64,000 nucleotides of DNA from Ferdinandcohnia sp036965045 (GCF_036965045.1 NZ_JBALOV010000011.1:13587-77586), one strand, 5' to 3'. Counted from the first letter of the stretch, positions 51,447 to 59,177 are shown. Translations and numbers: made by a program. Notes: generated by a model not told the origin, from the letters alone.

Positions 51447-51696
51447 GTTCGATCAATCCACAATCAATTAATTGTTGTAAATAGATTTCAACATCTTCGG
51501 CTGTAGTTGATGAATTATAGTTTTCTTTTATCCTTTGAAGGAGTGAGATAGACGATTGGGATTTATCCAATAATTTCCAACAAAAGCCACCCATTTCATT
51601 TACCTTGGTGATTGTATAATTATCTGTGTTTAATATGATCCACTCATCATCTAATTGAGTGTTGTCGTAATTACTTTTTTTAATGTACTTGCTCAT
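51436..51696 (-). CDS. PqqD-like peptide-recognition protein
   Basis: 86-residue winged-helix PqqD-type protein: NTQLDDEWIILNTDNYTITK, then VNEMGGFCWKLLDKSQSSIS and VEIYLQQLIDCGLIEHA. Such proteins bind RiPP leader peptides and deliver them to enzymes. Its ATG overlaps the stop of the kinase-like gene by one base (TAATG) and its end overlaps the peptidase start, so these three are tightly coupled. It differs clearly from the lasso B1 at 53070. Confidence 0.85.
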   Translation of the reverse strand: MSKYIKKSNYDNTQLDDEWIILNTDNYTITKVNEMGGFCWKLLDKSQSSISLLQRIKENYNSSTTAEDVEIYLQQLIDCGLIEHAG

Positions 51697-52553
51697 TAAG
51701 AGATCAACTCCCAAAACGTATCATTTTTTTGAAAATGTAAATCATATATTGGCACAGAGTTAACTAAGGTTTTCAGTAAGTTTAAAATTCTTTTCGTTTC
51801 GTGATGGGAATGCTCCCAGAAAAAAACTTTGTCGATTAGTTGAAACATTCCCTCAGCTTTCTTCAATTGAATTCGGTTATTTTGTAATGATTGATGAAGT
51901 ATTTGGATACTTCCTAATGGTAAGCAATATTCCTTACAGTTTGATTCTAGTTCACTATTGAATGGTGAGTTAAAAGCTAAAATCTCATTTTGTGTTATTT
52001 TGACTATTGTGGCCTCATCGGATAAGAGCTCTTTTGGTTGAGATAAGCGAGCGGCTGTTGATTTACCGGCTCCAGAATGACCGGAGAAAATGTGAGCTTT
52101 TCCATTATCCTTTATACATGAGGAATGTAATAGTAACCCCCAATTATTATGAACTATAAAGGAACTATATAAATTTAATAAAGCATGTTGTAAAGCTAGC
52201 TCGTCATAAACATAAACTTTTGCATTTTTAAAAATAGAATCTACATGAATTAAATAGTCAGCCCGTTTATAACGGATGCTATTCCCTAATTCTCTGATTT
52301 CAACATCAAAGTTTAAAAAAGATGTTCCATAGCCTTCAAAGATTTCAATATATAAATCTGGTGGCTTTATTGTTTCTATGTTGGAAATAAAGTCCCTCTC
52401 AATAATATTTATTACCCTTATAGATTCACTTTTTACCTTAATTAAATGTTCGCCAACACAAATAGTTAAACCAATCACTTTATAATCTCCTCTGACTCTA
52501 TTTAATGAAGGTAGTAAAGGACCTACTTCCTTCATTAAATTATATTTAGTCAT
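51696..52553 (-). CDS. HPr-kinase-like protein of the minus-strand peptide operon
   Basis: 285-residue P-loop protein with Walker A SGHSGAGKSTAARL at about 157-170, L-L-S-D-E-A-T-I-V downstream, and LLHSSCIKDNGKAHIF before it; the HprK/lasso K fold. In lasso systems the related enzyme phosphorylates a Ser on the precursor, but here the partner peptide has no terminal Ser (it ends G-K-N), so the target may be an internal residue or the role may differ. Starts 8 bases after the peptide gene stop; first enzyme of the operon. Confidence 0.8.
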   Translation of the reverse strand: MTKYNLMKEVGPLLPSLNRVRGDYKVIGLTICVGEHLIKVKSESIRVINIIERDFISNIETIKPPDLYIEIFEGYGTSFLNFDVEIRELGNSIRYKRADYLIHVDSIFKNAKVYVYDELALQHALLNLYSSFIVHNNWGLLLHSSCIKDNGKAHIFSGHSGAGKSTAARLSQPKELLSDEATIVKITQNEILAFNSPFNSELESNCKEYCLPLGSIQILHQSLQNNRIQLKKAEGMFQLIDKVFFWEHSHHETKRILNLLKTLVNSVPIYDLHFQKNDTFWELIS

Positions 52554-52560
52554 TCAATTA

Positions 52561-52776
52561 CTAATTTTTTCCTGGTGGTCCTCCTGGTCCTCTTCCTGGA
52601 GGAATTCCTCCATTCCCAGGATTCTCAGGGCCTACAGGATGTCCTCCTTCAGGTTCTTTTTTATTATGAGGGATATTGCCTATTTCACTTGCGGGGTTCC
52701 AACTTTTAGCCGTTTCGAATCTGATTGGTTGATGACTTAGGACCAACGGTCGATCATTTTTATTTTCATTTTTCAT
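52561..52776 (-). CDS. Gly/Pro-rich peptide, probable precursor of an unknown RiPP-like product
   Basis: 71-residue peptide, first gene of the minus-strand operon. The N-terminal half reads MKNENKNDRPLVLSHQPIRF, then E-T-A-K-S-W-N-P-A-S-E, and looks like a leader with hydrophobic and aromatic anchor residues. The C-terminal half is very rich in Gly and Pro (PENPGNGGIPPGRGPGGPPG), ending K-N. No Cys and no transmembrane segment. GGAGCTGG precedes the ATG. Operators lie upstream and PqqD-like, kinase-like and peptidase genes downstream. The family is not recognised; the precursor role is inferred from context. Confidence 0.65.
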   Translation of the reverse strand: MKNENKNDRPLVLSHQPIRFETAKSWNPASEIGNIPHNKKEPEGGHPVGPENPGNGGIPPGRGPGGPPGKN

Positions 52777-52804
52777 AATTACCAGCTCCTACTAAAATAA
52801 ATTT

Positions 52805-52820
52805 GTTTACTATAAAGAAC
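52805..52820. promoter_or_regulatory. SinR-type operator, minus-strand peptide operon
   Basis: GTTTACTATAAAGAAC, 29 bases before the peptide gene start. Confidence 0.55.
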
Positions 52821-52892
52821 AGCGAAATTGAAACTCTTTTTAACAACAATGTCCGTAGATATTACTATCTGTTTCATTATAAAATATAAAAT

Positions 52893-52908
52893 GTTCGTTT
52901 TAAAGAAT
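52893..52908. promoter_or_regulatory. SinR-type operator in the divergent region
   Basis: GTTCGTTTTAAAGAAT, midway between the peptide operon and the B1 gene. The gap 52777-53069 holds four such sites and no gene. Confidence 0.5.
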
Positions 52909-52958
52909 TATCATTCGACAATTCCTAACAATTAATTTATCGTTTTAAAAACCCATAT

Positions 52959-52974
52959 ATTCTTAATAAAGAAA
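52959..52974. promoter_or_regulatory. SinR-type operator in the divergent region
   Basis: ATTCTTAATAAAGAAA, upstream of the B1 promoter. Confidence 0.5.
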
Positions 52975-53002
52975 ATTAAAAAAGGGAAATGACTTGAAAG
53001 TA

Positions 53003-53031
53003 TTTACACAATGTAGGACTTAGTTTATAAT
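53003..53031 (+). promoter_or_regulatory. Promoter of the B1 gene
   Basis: TTTACA, 17-base spacer, perfect TATAAT, followed at once by an operator palindrome. Confidence 0.75.
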
Positions 53032-53047
53032 GTTCTTTAAAAAGAAC
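53032..53047. promoter_or_regulatory. SinR-type operator, B1 gene
   Basis: GTTCTTTAAAAAGAAC starts directly after the TATAAT box, covering the expected transcription start. Confidence 0.7.
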
Positions 53048-53069
53048 GTAAATTATAGGAGGAACCAAA

Positions 53070-53360
53070 ATGCTAACAAACCAAACATTTTCATTAAATA
53101 ATATCATTTCACAATCCGAAGGCAACATCGTAAGTAACATGGGCGAAGAAAAGGTAATGTTGAGTGTTCAAAATGGAAAGTATTATAACTTAGGAGAAAT
53201 TGGCGGAGAGATCTGGGATCTTATTGAGAGCCCTAAATCTGTAAATGAAGTGATTTCTTCTTTAGTCAATGAGTACGATGTGATCCAAACTGAATGTGAA
53301 GAGGAAGTACTTTCTTTTCTTGAACACTTATATAATGAAAAACTAATTGAATTGAAATAA
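53070..53360 (+). CDS. Lasso leader-binding protein (B1, PqqD-like)
   Basis: 96-residue PqqD-type RiPP recognition element: VSNMGEEKVMLSVQNGKYYN, then LGEIGGEIWDLIESPKSVNE and EEEVLSFLEHLYNEKLIEL, the usual pattern of B1 in paeninodin-type clusters. B1 binds the lasso leader and passes the precursor to B2. It is intact, with GGAGGAA before the ATG, while the adjacent B2 copy is broken; the intact B2 is encoded at 44786. This gene is therefore the likely partner of the operon at 41.6-47.9 kb, which lacks B1. Confidence 0.88.
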   Translation: MLTNQTFSLNNIISQSEGNIVSNMGEEKVMLSVQNGKYYNLGEIGGEIWDLIESPKSVNEVISSLVNEYDVIQTECEEEVLSFLEHLYNEKLIELK

Positions 53361-53368
53361 GAGGTGAC

Positions 53369-53868
53369 ATGAAAATTATTAAAAGAATTAAGGCGTTTTT
53401 TACTCTTGATTTTGCTACGAAAGTGATTTTAATAGAAGCTTAATTTTATTTAGCCTTGGGTCGTATTTTAAAAGCATTGCCATTTGCAAAAGTTGCACCT
53501 ACTTTAGGGGTGGCTTTGAAGGAAACATCTTATAAGAAAAATGTTTCTAATATGAAGGAATTAAAAAATGTTGCAAACGCAATTCGGATTATGAGTAACT
53601 ATACGTTTTGGGAGAGTCAATGTCTTGTTAAAAAGCGATTGCTGGGATGAAAATGCTTGAAAGACGACACATCGAGAGTACTCTTTATCTCGGTACTGCA
53701 AGGGATGAGAAGGGGAGTATGATTGCACACGCATGGTTGCGAAGTGGCAACTTTTACGTATCCGGTTCTGAGGGAATGGAGAAGTTCACGGTTGTCGGCA
53801 TGTTTGCAAAAGGAGTTCGTAATAATGATTTCAAGGAAGATCGAAATGAACAACATTTATCAACTTGA
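53369..53868 (+). pseudogene. Broken lasso B2 gene (second copy)
   Basis: Reads as a B2 protease similar to the intact gene at 44786, but with two lesions: an in-frame TAA at 53441 (I-E-A-stop-F-Y-L-A against I-E-A-F-I-Y-L-G) and a frameshift near 53635 in an A-run after C-L-V-K, beyond which A-I-A-G-M-K-M-L-E-R-R-H-I resumes in another frame. Catalytic Cys and His codons are both still present. The 3' end overlaps the nucleotidyltransferase start. Not functional unless both lesions are suppressed or are sequencing errors. Confidence 0.88.
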
Positions 53869-55027
53869 TGTTTCAAAGGTTCCTAAGGAACTTATCTTTC
53901 TATTAGATGTTATTAAAATGGAAACCGCAACTGATATTACGGAAAAATATAAGAAATCCCTTGATCAAATGGACTGGGATCACTTTCATAAATTGATTCT
54001 TCACCACCGTCTATATCCACTTTTATATTCAAAGATTAAATTATTAGAAAAGAGTAAAGTCCCAACGAAAGTCTTAAACTCGATTTCGCATTATTATCAA
54101 AAAAATACGTTTCAGATGCTGCATCTTTGTGGACAAATGGAGTATGTGAGTAAATTGTTTATATCAAATGGAATCTCTCCTTTGTTTTTAAAAGGTCCCG
54201 TACTTGCTACAGAGCTTTATGGTGATATTTCTCTACGCACCTCTGGTGACTTAGATGTTCTTATCCCGATTGGAGAGTTGGATAGGGCGGAACAACTTCT
54301 AATTGAAGAAGGCTATATAAAGGACGAATATATTCAATCAGTGCTGAATGATTGGAAGTGGAGACATCATCATTTTACTTATTTTCATCCGAAAAAGGGG
54401 ATAAAGCTTGAAATACATTGGAGGCTAAATCCTGCTCCAACAAAAGAACCAAGCTTTAAAGAGTTATGGGATCGAAAAAGAGTAAGTACGATTACGAAGT
54501 ATACAGTTTATATTTTAGGTAGTGAGGACTTATTTTTATTTTTAGTAACACATGGAGCTAGGCATGGTTGGTCCAGGTTACGCTGGCTATTTGATATCCA
54601 TATGCTAGTTCAAAAAGATCTTCATTGGCCACGACTTCGAAGTTTATTACAAAAATATAAAGCTACACATATAGCGGGGCAAGCCTTGATTCTTTCGTCT
54701 AATTTATCGAAAACAAAAATAACGAAAGAGATGAAGCCATTCATAAAAAGCACTAGAAGTCAATTATTAGGCCAGCAAGCAATTTTTTATATTGAAAGAA
54801 TGATTAATTTGCATACAAACCCAGTCCCCCAGGACATTTCAAAATATCATTCACGTCATTTATTTTCGCTTATGTCAATCCAACAAAAGTTTATGTTTAT
54901 TTTAAGTACATTGCATCCTTATTATATGGACAAGGAAACATTGCCATTACCTAAGAAACTGCATTTTTTGTATTTTCCATTACGACCATTTTTATTAATT
55001 TGGCGAAGAGGGGGTAGGCAAGTTTAA
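53825..55027 (+). CDS. Nucleotidyltransferase-family protein (second copy)
   Basis: 400-residue member of the same family as the gene at 48019: PLFLKGPVLATELYGDISLR, then S-G-D-L-D-V-L-I-P with the metal-binding Asp residues, and GIKLEIHWRLNP. I chose the ATG at 53825 because AAAGGAG lies seven bases upstream; it begins inside the end of the broken B2 gene. It appears to be a surviving part of a second, decayed lasso cluster (B1, broken B2, this gene). A possible role is to modify or extend phosphate on the lasso peptide made by K; this is inference. Confidence 0.82.
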   Translation: MISRKIEMNNIYQLDVSKVPKELIFLLDVIKMETATDITEKYKKSLDQMDWDHFHKLILHHRLYPLLYSKIKLLEKSKVPTKVLNSISHYYQKNTFQMLHLCGQMEYVSKLFISNGISPLFLKGPVLATELYGDISLRTSGDLDVLIPIGELDRAEQLLIEEGYIKDEYIQSVLNDWKWRHHHFTYFHPKKGIKLEIHWRLNPAPTKEPSFKELWDRKRVSTITKYTVYILGSEDLFLFLVTHGARHGWSRLRWLFDIHMLVQKDLHWPRLRSLLQKYKATHIAGQALILSSNLSKTKITKEMKPFIKSTRSQLLGQQAIFYIERMINLHTNPVPQDISKYHSRHLFSLMSIQQKFMFILSTLHPYYMDKETLPLPKKLHFLYFPLRPFLLIWRRGGRQV

Positions 55028-55090
55028 ACAAATAAGAATCAGGACATGATTGTAACGAAGTACATTGTTTGAAGGTAAAGGTAGGTTTTT

Positions 55091-55558
55091 ATGTACTTAT
55101 ATATCATTCGCTTTATTTTAGGAATATTACCAGTTGTATATATGCTTTGGATATGGTTACAATCAAGTCATTTTAATCCTAGCAAATTTGAGGATATAGA
55201 CGACCAAATTGGTATACAATTATATTATCTGCTAGGAGCTGCACTCGAAATTGGTCACCTTTTTCAGTTTGCTATTTTATATGCCTTATTGGTGATGGCT
55301 TTCCTGACCTTTGGAAAGCTTTCGCTTAAGATAGAAATTCTGCTGTTTATAATCTCGGTTTTATATGGAGCGCTGGATGAGATCCATCAATATTTTGTAC
55401 CGTTCAGATCGTTTTCGTTTATCGATTTGGTAAAAGATTCGATAGGCGTCATTGTTGTATCCTATATCATCCACAAAAAGTATTTTAATCAGAAACAATC
55501 AAGGGTAGGCAAGTTTTTAAGAGGAATTACCGCACTCAAAAAGAATATCTCCCTATAA
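55091..55558 (+). CDS. VanZ-family membrane protein
   Basis: 155-residue membrane protein with four hydrophobic segments. The VanZ signature is the acidic-aromatic block YGALDEIHQYFVPFRSFSFI, D-L-V-K-D-S-I-G-V. VanZ-like proteins give low-level glycopeptide resistance in some species, but most have no known function. The start is an ATG after GAAGGTAAAGGTAGG. It closes the plus-strand block before the sinR gene and shares a bidirectional terminator with it. Confidence 0.85.
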   Translation: MYLYIIRFILGILPVVYMLWIWLQSSHFNPSKFEDIDDQIGIQLYYLLGAALEIGHLFQFAILYALLVMAFLTFGKLSLKIEILLFIISVLYGALDEIHQYFVPFRSFSFIDLVKDSIGVIVVSYIIHKKYFNQKQSRVGKFLRGITALKKNISL

Positions 55559-55561
55559 AAT

Positions 55562-55612
55562 AAAAAAGCCCTTCAAGAGAAGAATTTTTCACTCTCCTGA
55601 AGTGCTTTTTTA
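55562..55612. terminator. Bidirectional terminator between the VanZ gene and sinR
   Basis: AAAAAGC..CTTCA pairs with TGAAG.GCTTTTTT around a loop with further AGAGA/TCTC pairing; A-run and T-run on opposite sides serve both strands. Confidence 0.85.
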
Positions 55613-55951
55613 TTTATTGTTCGTATTTTTCCATTTGTTAAATTCTAAGAATGCCTTAAACTCATCCTTTGAAACCCCGGATTTCATTGCTTCTTGTACA
55701 AGTTGGGCCCAATCAGAATCAAGATCTTCTATTTGAACTTCGTGATCCTCATCATGGAGTAGAGTATTCACAGATACCCCAAGGACCGCAGAGATTTTCT
55801 CTAAAAATTGAATAGAAGGATTTGATTGAAGGTTGCGTTCAATTGAACTTAAATATGATTTCGCAACCCCTGCTCTATCAGCTAATTCAGATAAGGATAA
55901 TTTTCTTTGCAAACGGTATTGTTTGATACGTTGACCAATCATAAAATCCAC
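55610..55951 (-). CDS. sinR: Master regulator of biofilm formation SinR
   Basis: 113-residue repressor. XRE helix-turn-helix: MIGQRIKQYRLQRKLSLSEL, then SKSYLSSIERNLQSNPSIQF with the conserved YLSSIERN recognition helix; the C-terminal Sin domain is DLDSDWAQLVQEAMKSGVSK. Length and sequence match B. subtilis SinR closely. It lies between sinI and the matrix region, downstream of yqhG, exactly as in B. subtilis, so this is the canonical copy. It most likely binds the GTTCTTT palindromes found across the window. (The numbering of motifs in other genes is unaffected.). Confidence 0.95.
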   Translation of the reverse strand: MDFMIGQRIKQYRLQRKLSLSELADRAGVAKSYLSSIERNLQSNPSIQFLEKISAVLGVSVNTLLHDEDHEVQIEDLDSDWAQLVQEAMKSGVSKDEFKAFLEFNKWKNTNNK

Positions 55952-56071
55952 CTTCCTCCATTCATGATTATAACATAAAATGAAGAAAATTGTTTTGTAT
56001 GACGAACGATTTAATCAAAAATATTGCAAGAAAATGTGTTTTTCCCAAGTAGGAGTGGGTTTCACTGTTCT

Positions 56072-56212
56072 TTATCCAATCATCGAGTCAAATCCGTCAG
56101 CTTTTTCTGCGAAGAATGCTTTGATTTCGTTCACACTAATTCCCATATCTAGTGCTTCTAAAATTAGGTCTACCCATTCCTGATCGAGTGTTTCGTTTTT
56201 TAATTGTGTCAT
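56072..56212 (-). CDS. sinI: SinR antagonist SinI
   Basis: 46-residue anti-repressor: MTQLKNETLDQEWVDLILEA, then LDMGISVNEIKAFFAEKA, the Sin helical-hook pattern without a DNA-binding part. It binds SinR and frees matrix promoters. I chose the ATG at 56212, with GGGAGG about 12 bases upstream; a TTG nine bases earlier is too close to that site. Lies 120 bases upstream of sinR, downstream of yqhG, as in B. subtilis. Spo0A-type boxes occur upstream. Confidence 0.9.
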   Translation of the reverse strand: MTQLKNETLDQEWVDLILEALDMGISVNEIKAFFAEKADGFDSMIG

Positions 56213-56642
56213 ACTTTCCAATACCCTCCCAAAATACAATAGTATTCCAGGCAGTCCAGCCATCATAATTGAAATCTCCAACCTTAGACCTGTGACTTTG
56301 CGTCCCCATTTTTCAATAGGTTTGCCTTTGTCTGTTCGAACCTAGCTGACTGACCTAACACGTTAGTCCATGTATGTATAGAACCTTTGTATTACTCTTT
56401 GAAGTATAAAGCATGATTATCAAGCTTTCTGTAAAAAACTGTCGATGTCAAAATATTTATAAAACATAAACAATTGCTTGTCCTGTATATCGAAAAAGGT
56501 CCGCTTTTTTCTGTTTATGTAGAATGAACTCGAAGGATAGGGAGAAAGACCTATGATTTGTTAACAAGGTAGTAAGGGAGGGGAATACATCACATCATTC
56601 CAATGAGGATTTTTGTAAAAACACCAAAAAATGGAAGGGTAT

Positions 56643-56650
56643 TTGTCGAA
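56643..56650. promoter_or_regulatory. Possible Spo0A box upstream of sinI
   Basis: TTGTCGAA, a perfect 0A-box core, in the 501-base gap between yqhG and sinI (56213-56713). Spo0A-P activates sinI in B. subtilis. Weaker matches (CTGTCGAT near 56441, TATCGAAA near 56487) lie closer to the gene. Nothing else was recognised in the gap except the yqhG terminator. Confidence 0.5.
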
Positions 56651-56671
56651 CGATTATTTTAAAAAAAGCCT

Positions 56672-56718
56672 AAAAAAATGTAACCTACCCCCAAAAATGA
56701 GGATAGGCCTATGTTACA
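56672..56718 (-). terminator. Terminator after yqhG
   Basis: On the minus strand TGTAACATA / TAGGTTACA form a stem with one mismatch and a T-run of seven follows. The stem overlaps the yqhG stop region. Confidence 0.65.
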
Positions 56719-57508
56719 TCGTATTTTGACAAAGATAAAACAATCCACCATTGATAATTTCGACAAGGACTTTCGGTTCGTATTGGTCCCTTAGTGCTTC
56801 TTTTTCAATTTCATAGCTTTCTGGTTTTTCGTCAATCCCCTCGTAAAAGGCATCTAACAAAGTTAAATCCTCGTCCCAGCGCTTTCTTGCTTCTTCTGCC
56901 CATGCATGATTCTGTGATTCCACATACCCTCTCACATATTGCTGGAGACGATTGACGCCACTTTGTGGTTTTACAAGCGGTGACATCGTGTATGTTAAAT
57001 CTGGAATTTTAGGAGTAAGTGGAAGCTTTTCAAGTTTTTCCTGAAAATCCTCCACTATGATTCCGTTAATAAGTTGTAAGCCAAGTGACATCAACACATC
57101 GCGCTTACGATCACTCTTATAGGAAACCTTCACATTTATCCCGAGCCATGGGTAAAGAGGTGTATTCCCTTGGGCCCCTGGTGGTATTTGTTGGTACAAC
57201 CGAATATAGCTTGCTAGCTTTTTCGTTGATTCAAAAATTTGATGCAAGCGGGGTGCTCCGAAATGGATAAAGTCACCCTTTACATGATCGGGCGTTTGGT
57301 CCCGGTCTGTAATTAACGTAAGCTTCATTGGATTCGGTTCTCCGCCTGTTTTTTCCACATACGTCCAATAGAAGGGGCGGTTCATGAGTTGCTTATCTAA
57401 GTCGATTGTCAATTGCACGGTCATATAACCAGGATGCCGTTCAAGTATTTCACAATGGTTGGATACAAAATATTTTTCTAGAAAATTAACGATTTCCTGT
57501 TGCTGCAC
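56714..57508 (-). CDS. yqhG: YqhG family protein
   Basis: 264-residue conserved Bacillaceae protein encoded between yqhH and sinI, as in B. subtilis. It begins VQQQEIVNFLEKYFVSNHCE and contains RPFYWTYVEKTGGEPNPMKL and YPWLGINVKVSY. No membrane segment. I chose the GTG at 57508 since GGGGGTGAG lies just upstream and the homologue starts with Gln-Gln; the frame is open further upstream. It overlaps the yqhH end by 23 bases, so the two are cotranscribed. Function unknown, probably linked to the helicase. Confidence 0.88.
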   Translation of the reverse strand: MQQQEIVNFLEKYFVSNHCEILERHPGYMTVQLTIDLDKQLMNRPFYWTYVEKTGGEPNPMKLTLITDRDQTPDHVKGDFIHFGAPRLHQIFESTKKLASYIRLYQQIPPGAQGNTPLYPWLGINVKVSYKSDRKRDVLMSLGLQLINGIIVEDFQEKLEKLPLTPKIPDLTYTMSPLVKPQSGVNRLQQYVRGYVESQNHAWAEEARKRWDEDLTLLDAFYEGIDEKPESYEIEKEALRDQYEPKVLVEIINGGLFYLCQNTM

Positions 57509-59177
57509 GCTGCTCACCCCCGTTTTGTTCTTCAAAACTGATAATCGATGTTAAATTCTCCATCTTAATTTTCATTTCGCCCTCACTCCGAGACCGAAGC
57601 ATAATGTCTTGAATATGGTCTTCAATATTTCCAAGATCAAGCCGTGTTAAGATATCATCCAACTGCCCAATAACACGCTCGAACAGATTAATTTTTTCAT
57701 ATAAAAGCTTTAGAATATGCTCTTCAACTGTGTTCTTTGTTGCAAAATTGTAAATATGAACATCTTTTTCCTGACCTAGTCGATGAATACGACCAATACG
57801 TTGCTCAAGTCGCATCGGATTCCAAGGAAGATCATAATTGATAATATGGTTACAAAATTGCAAGTTAATACCTTCGCCACCGGCTTCAGTAGCAATCAAA
57901 ACTTGGAATTTTCCTTTAAACAATTCTCTCATCCAATCTTTTTTCCCACGTTTGAATCCACCTCTAAATGGAACAGATGAAATGCCATTTTGCTGGAGGA
58001 ACCATTGCAAGTACATTTGTGTCGCACGATACTCAGTAAAAATGATGACTTTATCATCAATTTGTTTAATTAACTCAACTGCTTTTTCAGCCTTTGTATT
58101 TTGATTGACCTGTTCGACCTTTTTCATAAGCCCTAAGACCATATCCTCAGGGACCGCAGCACTGCCATCTTCATTTTTCTTCTCAAGCATCTTTTTCAAT
58201 GTGAAATAGACGGCCTCACGACTACTACAAGCTTCTCTTTGCAATGTTAAAATCGAAAACATACTCGATGCAAAGCCTGATAAGCTAGATCGATAAGCAG
58301 AAATTGCATTATATAACTCCTGTTCTGTTTCTGAGAACTCAATCGGAACGGTTTCAACCTTACGTTTTGTCCACTCAATCCCCGTATCATCTCGGCGATT
58401 TCGAATCATTACTTTATTAACCAGTTCTTTCAAATGCTCATGATCATCGATTGAGCGCCTCTTTTTCCCGAATAATTCCTCAAAATTCTCCTGATTACCT
58501 AAGTGCCCAGGCTTTAGTAATGATACAAGATTAAATATCTCATCAACTCTGTTTTGAATCGGGGTTGCTGTTAATAGTAAACAAAATTTCTTTTTTAGAT
58601 TTTGAACAAATTCATAGTTTTTCGTTTTGTTATTTTTAAGCTTGTGAGCTTCATCAATGATGATCAAATCGTAATCTTGCTTATATACAATTTCCCGATG
58701 AGGGCTTCTTTTTGCCGTATCTATGGAAGAAACGATGACATCATATTGTTCCCACATATAGCTCTTTTTCTGTTGAACCGCAGGAATATAAAACTTTTGA
58801 TTTAATTCCGAAGCCCATTGAGATACAAGAGATGCTGGAACAAGAATCAATACTTTCTTCACAAGACCACGAATCATATATTCTTTTAAAATCAGGCCGG
58901 CTTCAATGGTTTTTCCTAGCCCAACCTCATCTGCTAAAATCGCTTTTCCATTCATTTTTTCAACCACTTGCTTTGCAACCTCAAGCTGATGTGGAAGTGG
59001 TGTTAGCTGCGGTAAATGCTTAGGAGCCTGAAGACCCTCGAATTCAGGTATCGACTGGTGTTTTTCAACTTCGTATGCAAGTTTATATAACTCCCAGTTC
59101 GCCCAAGGACCGTCATCGTCAATTCTCTGCAAAAAGTCACCTTGCCACGACTGATCAAATTCAAAGTCGACATTCAT
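57486..59177 (-). CDS. yqhH: SNF2-family helicase YqhH
   Basis: 563-residue SNF2/RapA-like ATPase. Domain 1 (about 55-260): Walker A ILADEVGLGKTIEAGLILKE, IIIDEAHKLKNNKTKN and LLTATPIQN. Domain 2 (about 365-510): VIIFTEYRATQMYLQWFL, EAGGEGINLQFCNHIINYDL and QRIGRIHRLGQ. It likely moves on DNA or removes stalled RNA polymerase, by analogy to RapA. Divergent from the gcv operon and upstream of yqhG, conserved Bacillus synteny. Confidence 0.92.
   Translation of the reverse strand: MNVDFEFDQSWQGDFLQRIDDDGPWANWELYKLAYEVEKHQSIPEFEGLQAPKHLPQLTPLPHQLEVAKQVVEKMNGKAILADEVGLGKTIEAGLILKEYMIRGLVKKVLILVPASLVSQWASELNQKFYIPAVQQKKSYMWEQYDVIVSSIDTAKRSPHREIVYKQDYDLIIIDEAHKLKNNKTKNYEFVQNLKKKFCLLLTATPIQNRVDEIFNLVSLLKPGHLGNQENFEELFGKKRRSIDDHEHLKELVNKVMIRNRRDDTGIEWTKRKVETVPIEFSETEQELYNAISAYRSSLSGFASSMFSILTLQREACSSREAVYFTLKKMLEKKNEDGSAAVPEDMVLGLMKKVEQVNQNTKAEKAVELIKQIDDKVIIFTEYRATQMYLQWFLQQNGISSVPFRGGFKRGKKDWMRELFKGKFQVLIATEAGGEGINLQFCNHIINYDLPWNPMRLEQRIGRIHRLGQEKDVHIYNFATKNTVEEHILKLLYEKINLFERVIGQLDDILTRLDLGNIEDHIQDIMLRSRSEGEMKIKMENLTSIISFEEQNGGEQRAATGNR

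Noticed and set aside
52561..52776. The 71-residue peptide as a second lasso precursor
   Set aside because: No cyclase or B2 is in its operon, it lacks the W-x-K-P leader pattern with penultimate Thr, and no suitable Glu/Asp at ring positions 7-9 of a defined core can be set.
3509..53047. The repeated palindromes as a CRISPR array or mobile repeat family
   Set aside because: Spacing is irregular, the copies are only 16 bp, degenerate, and placed at promoters; they fit transcription factor operators.
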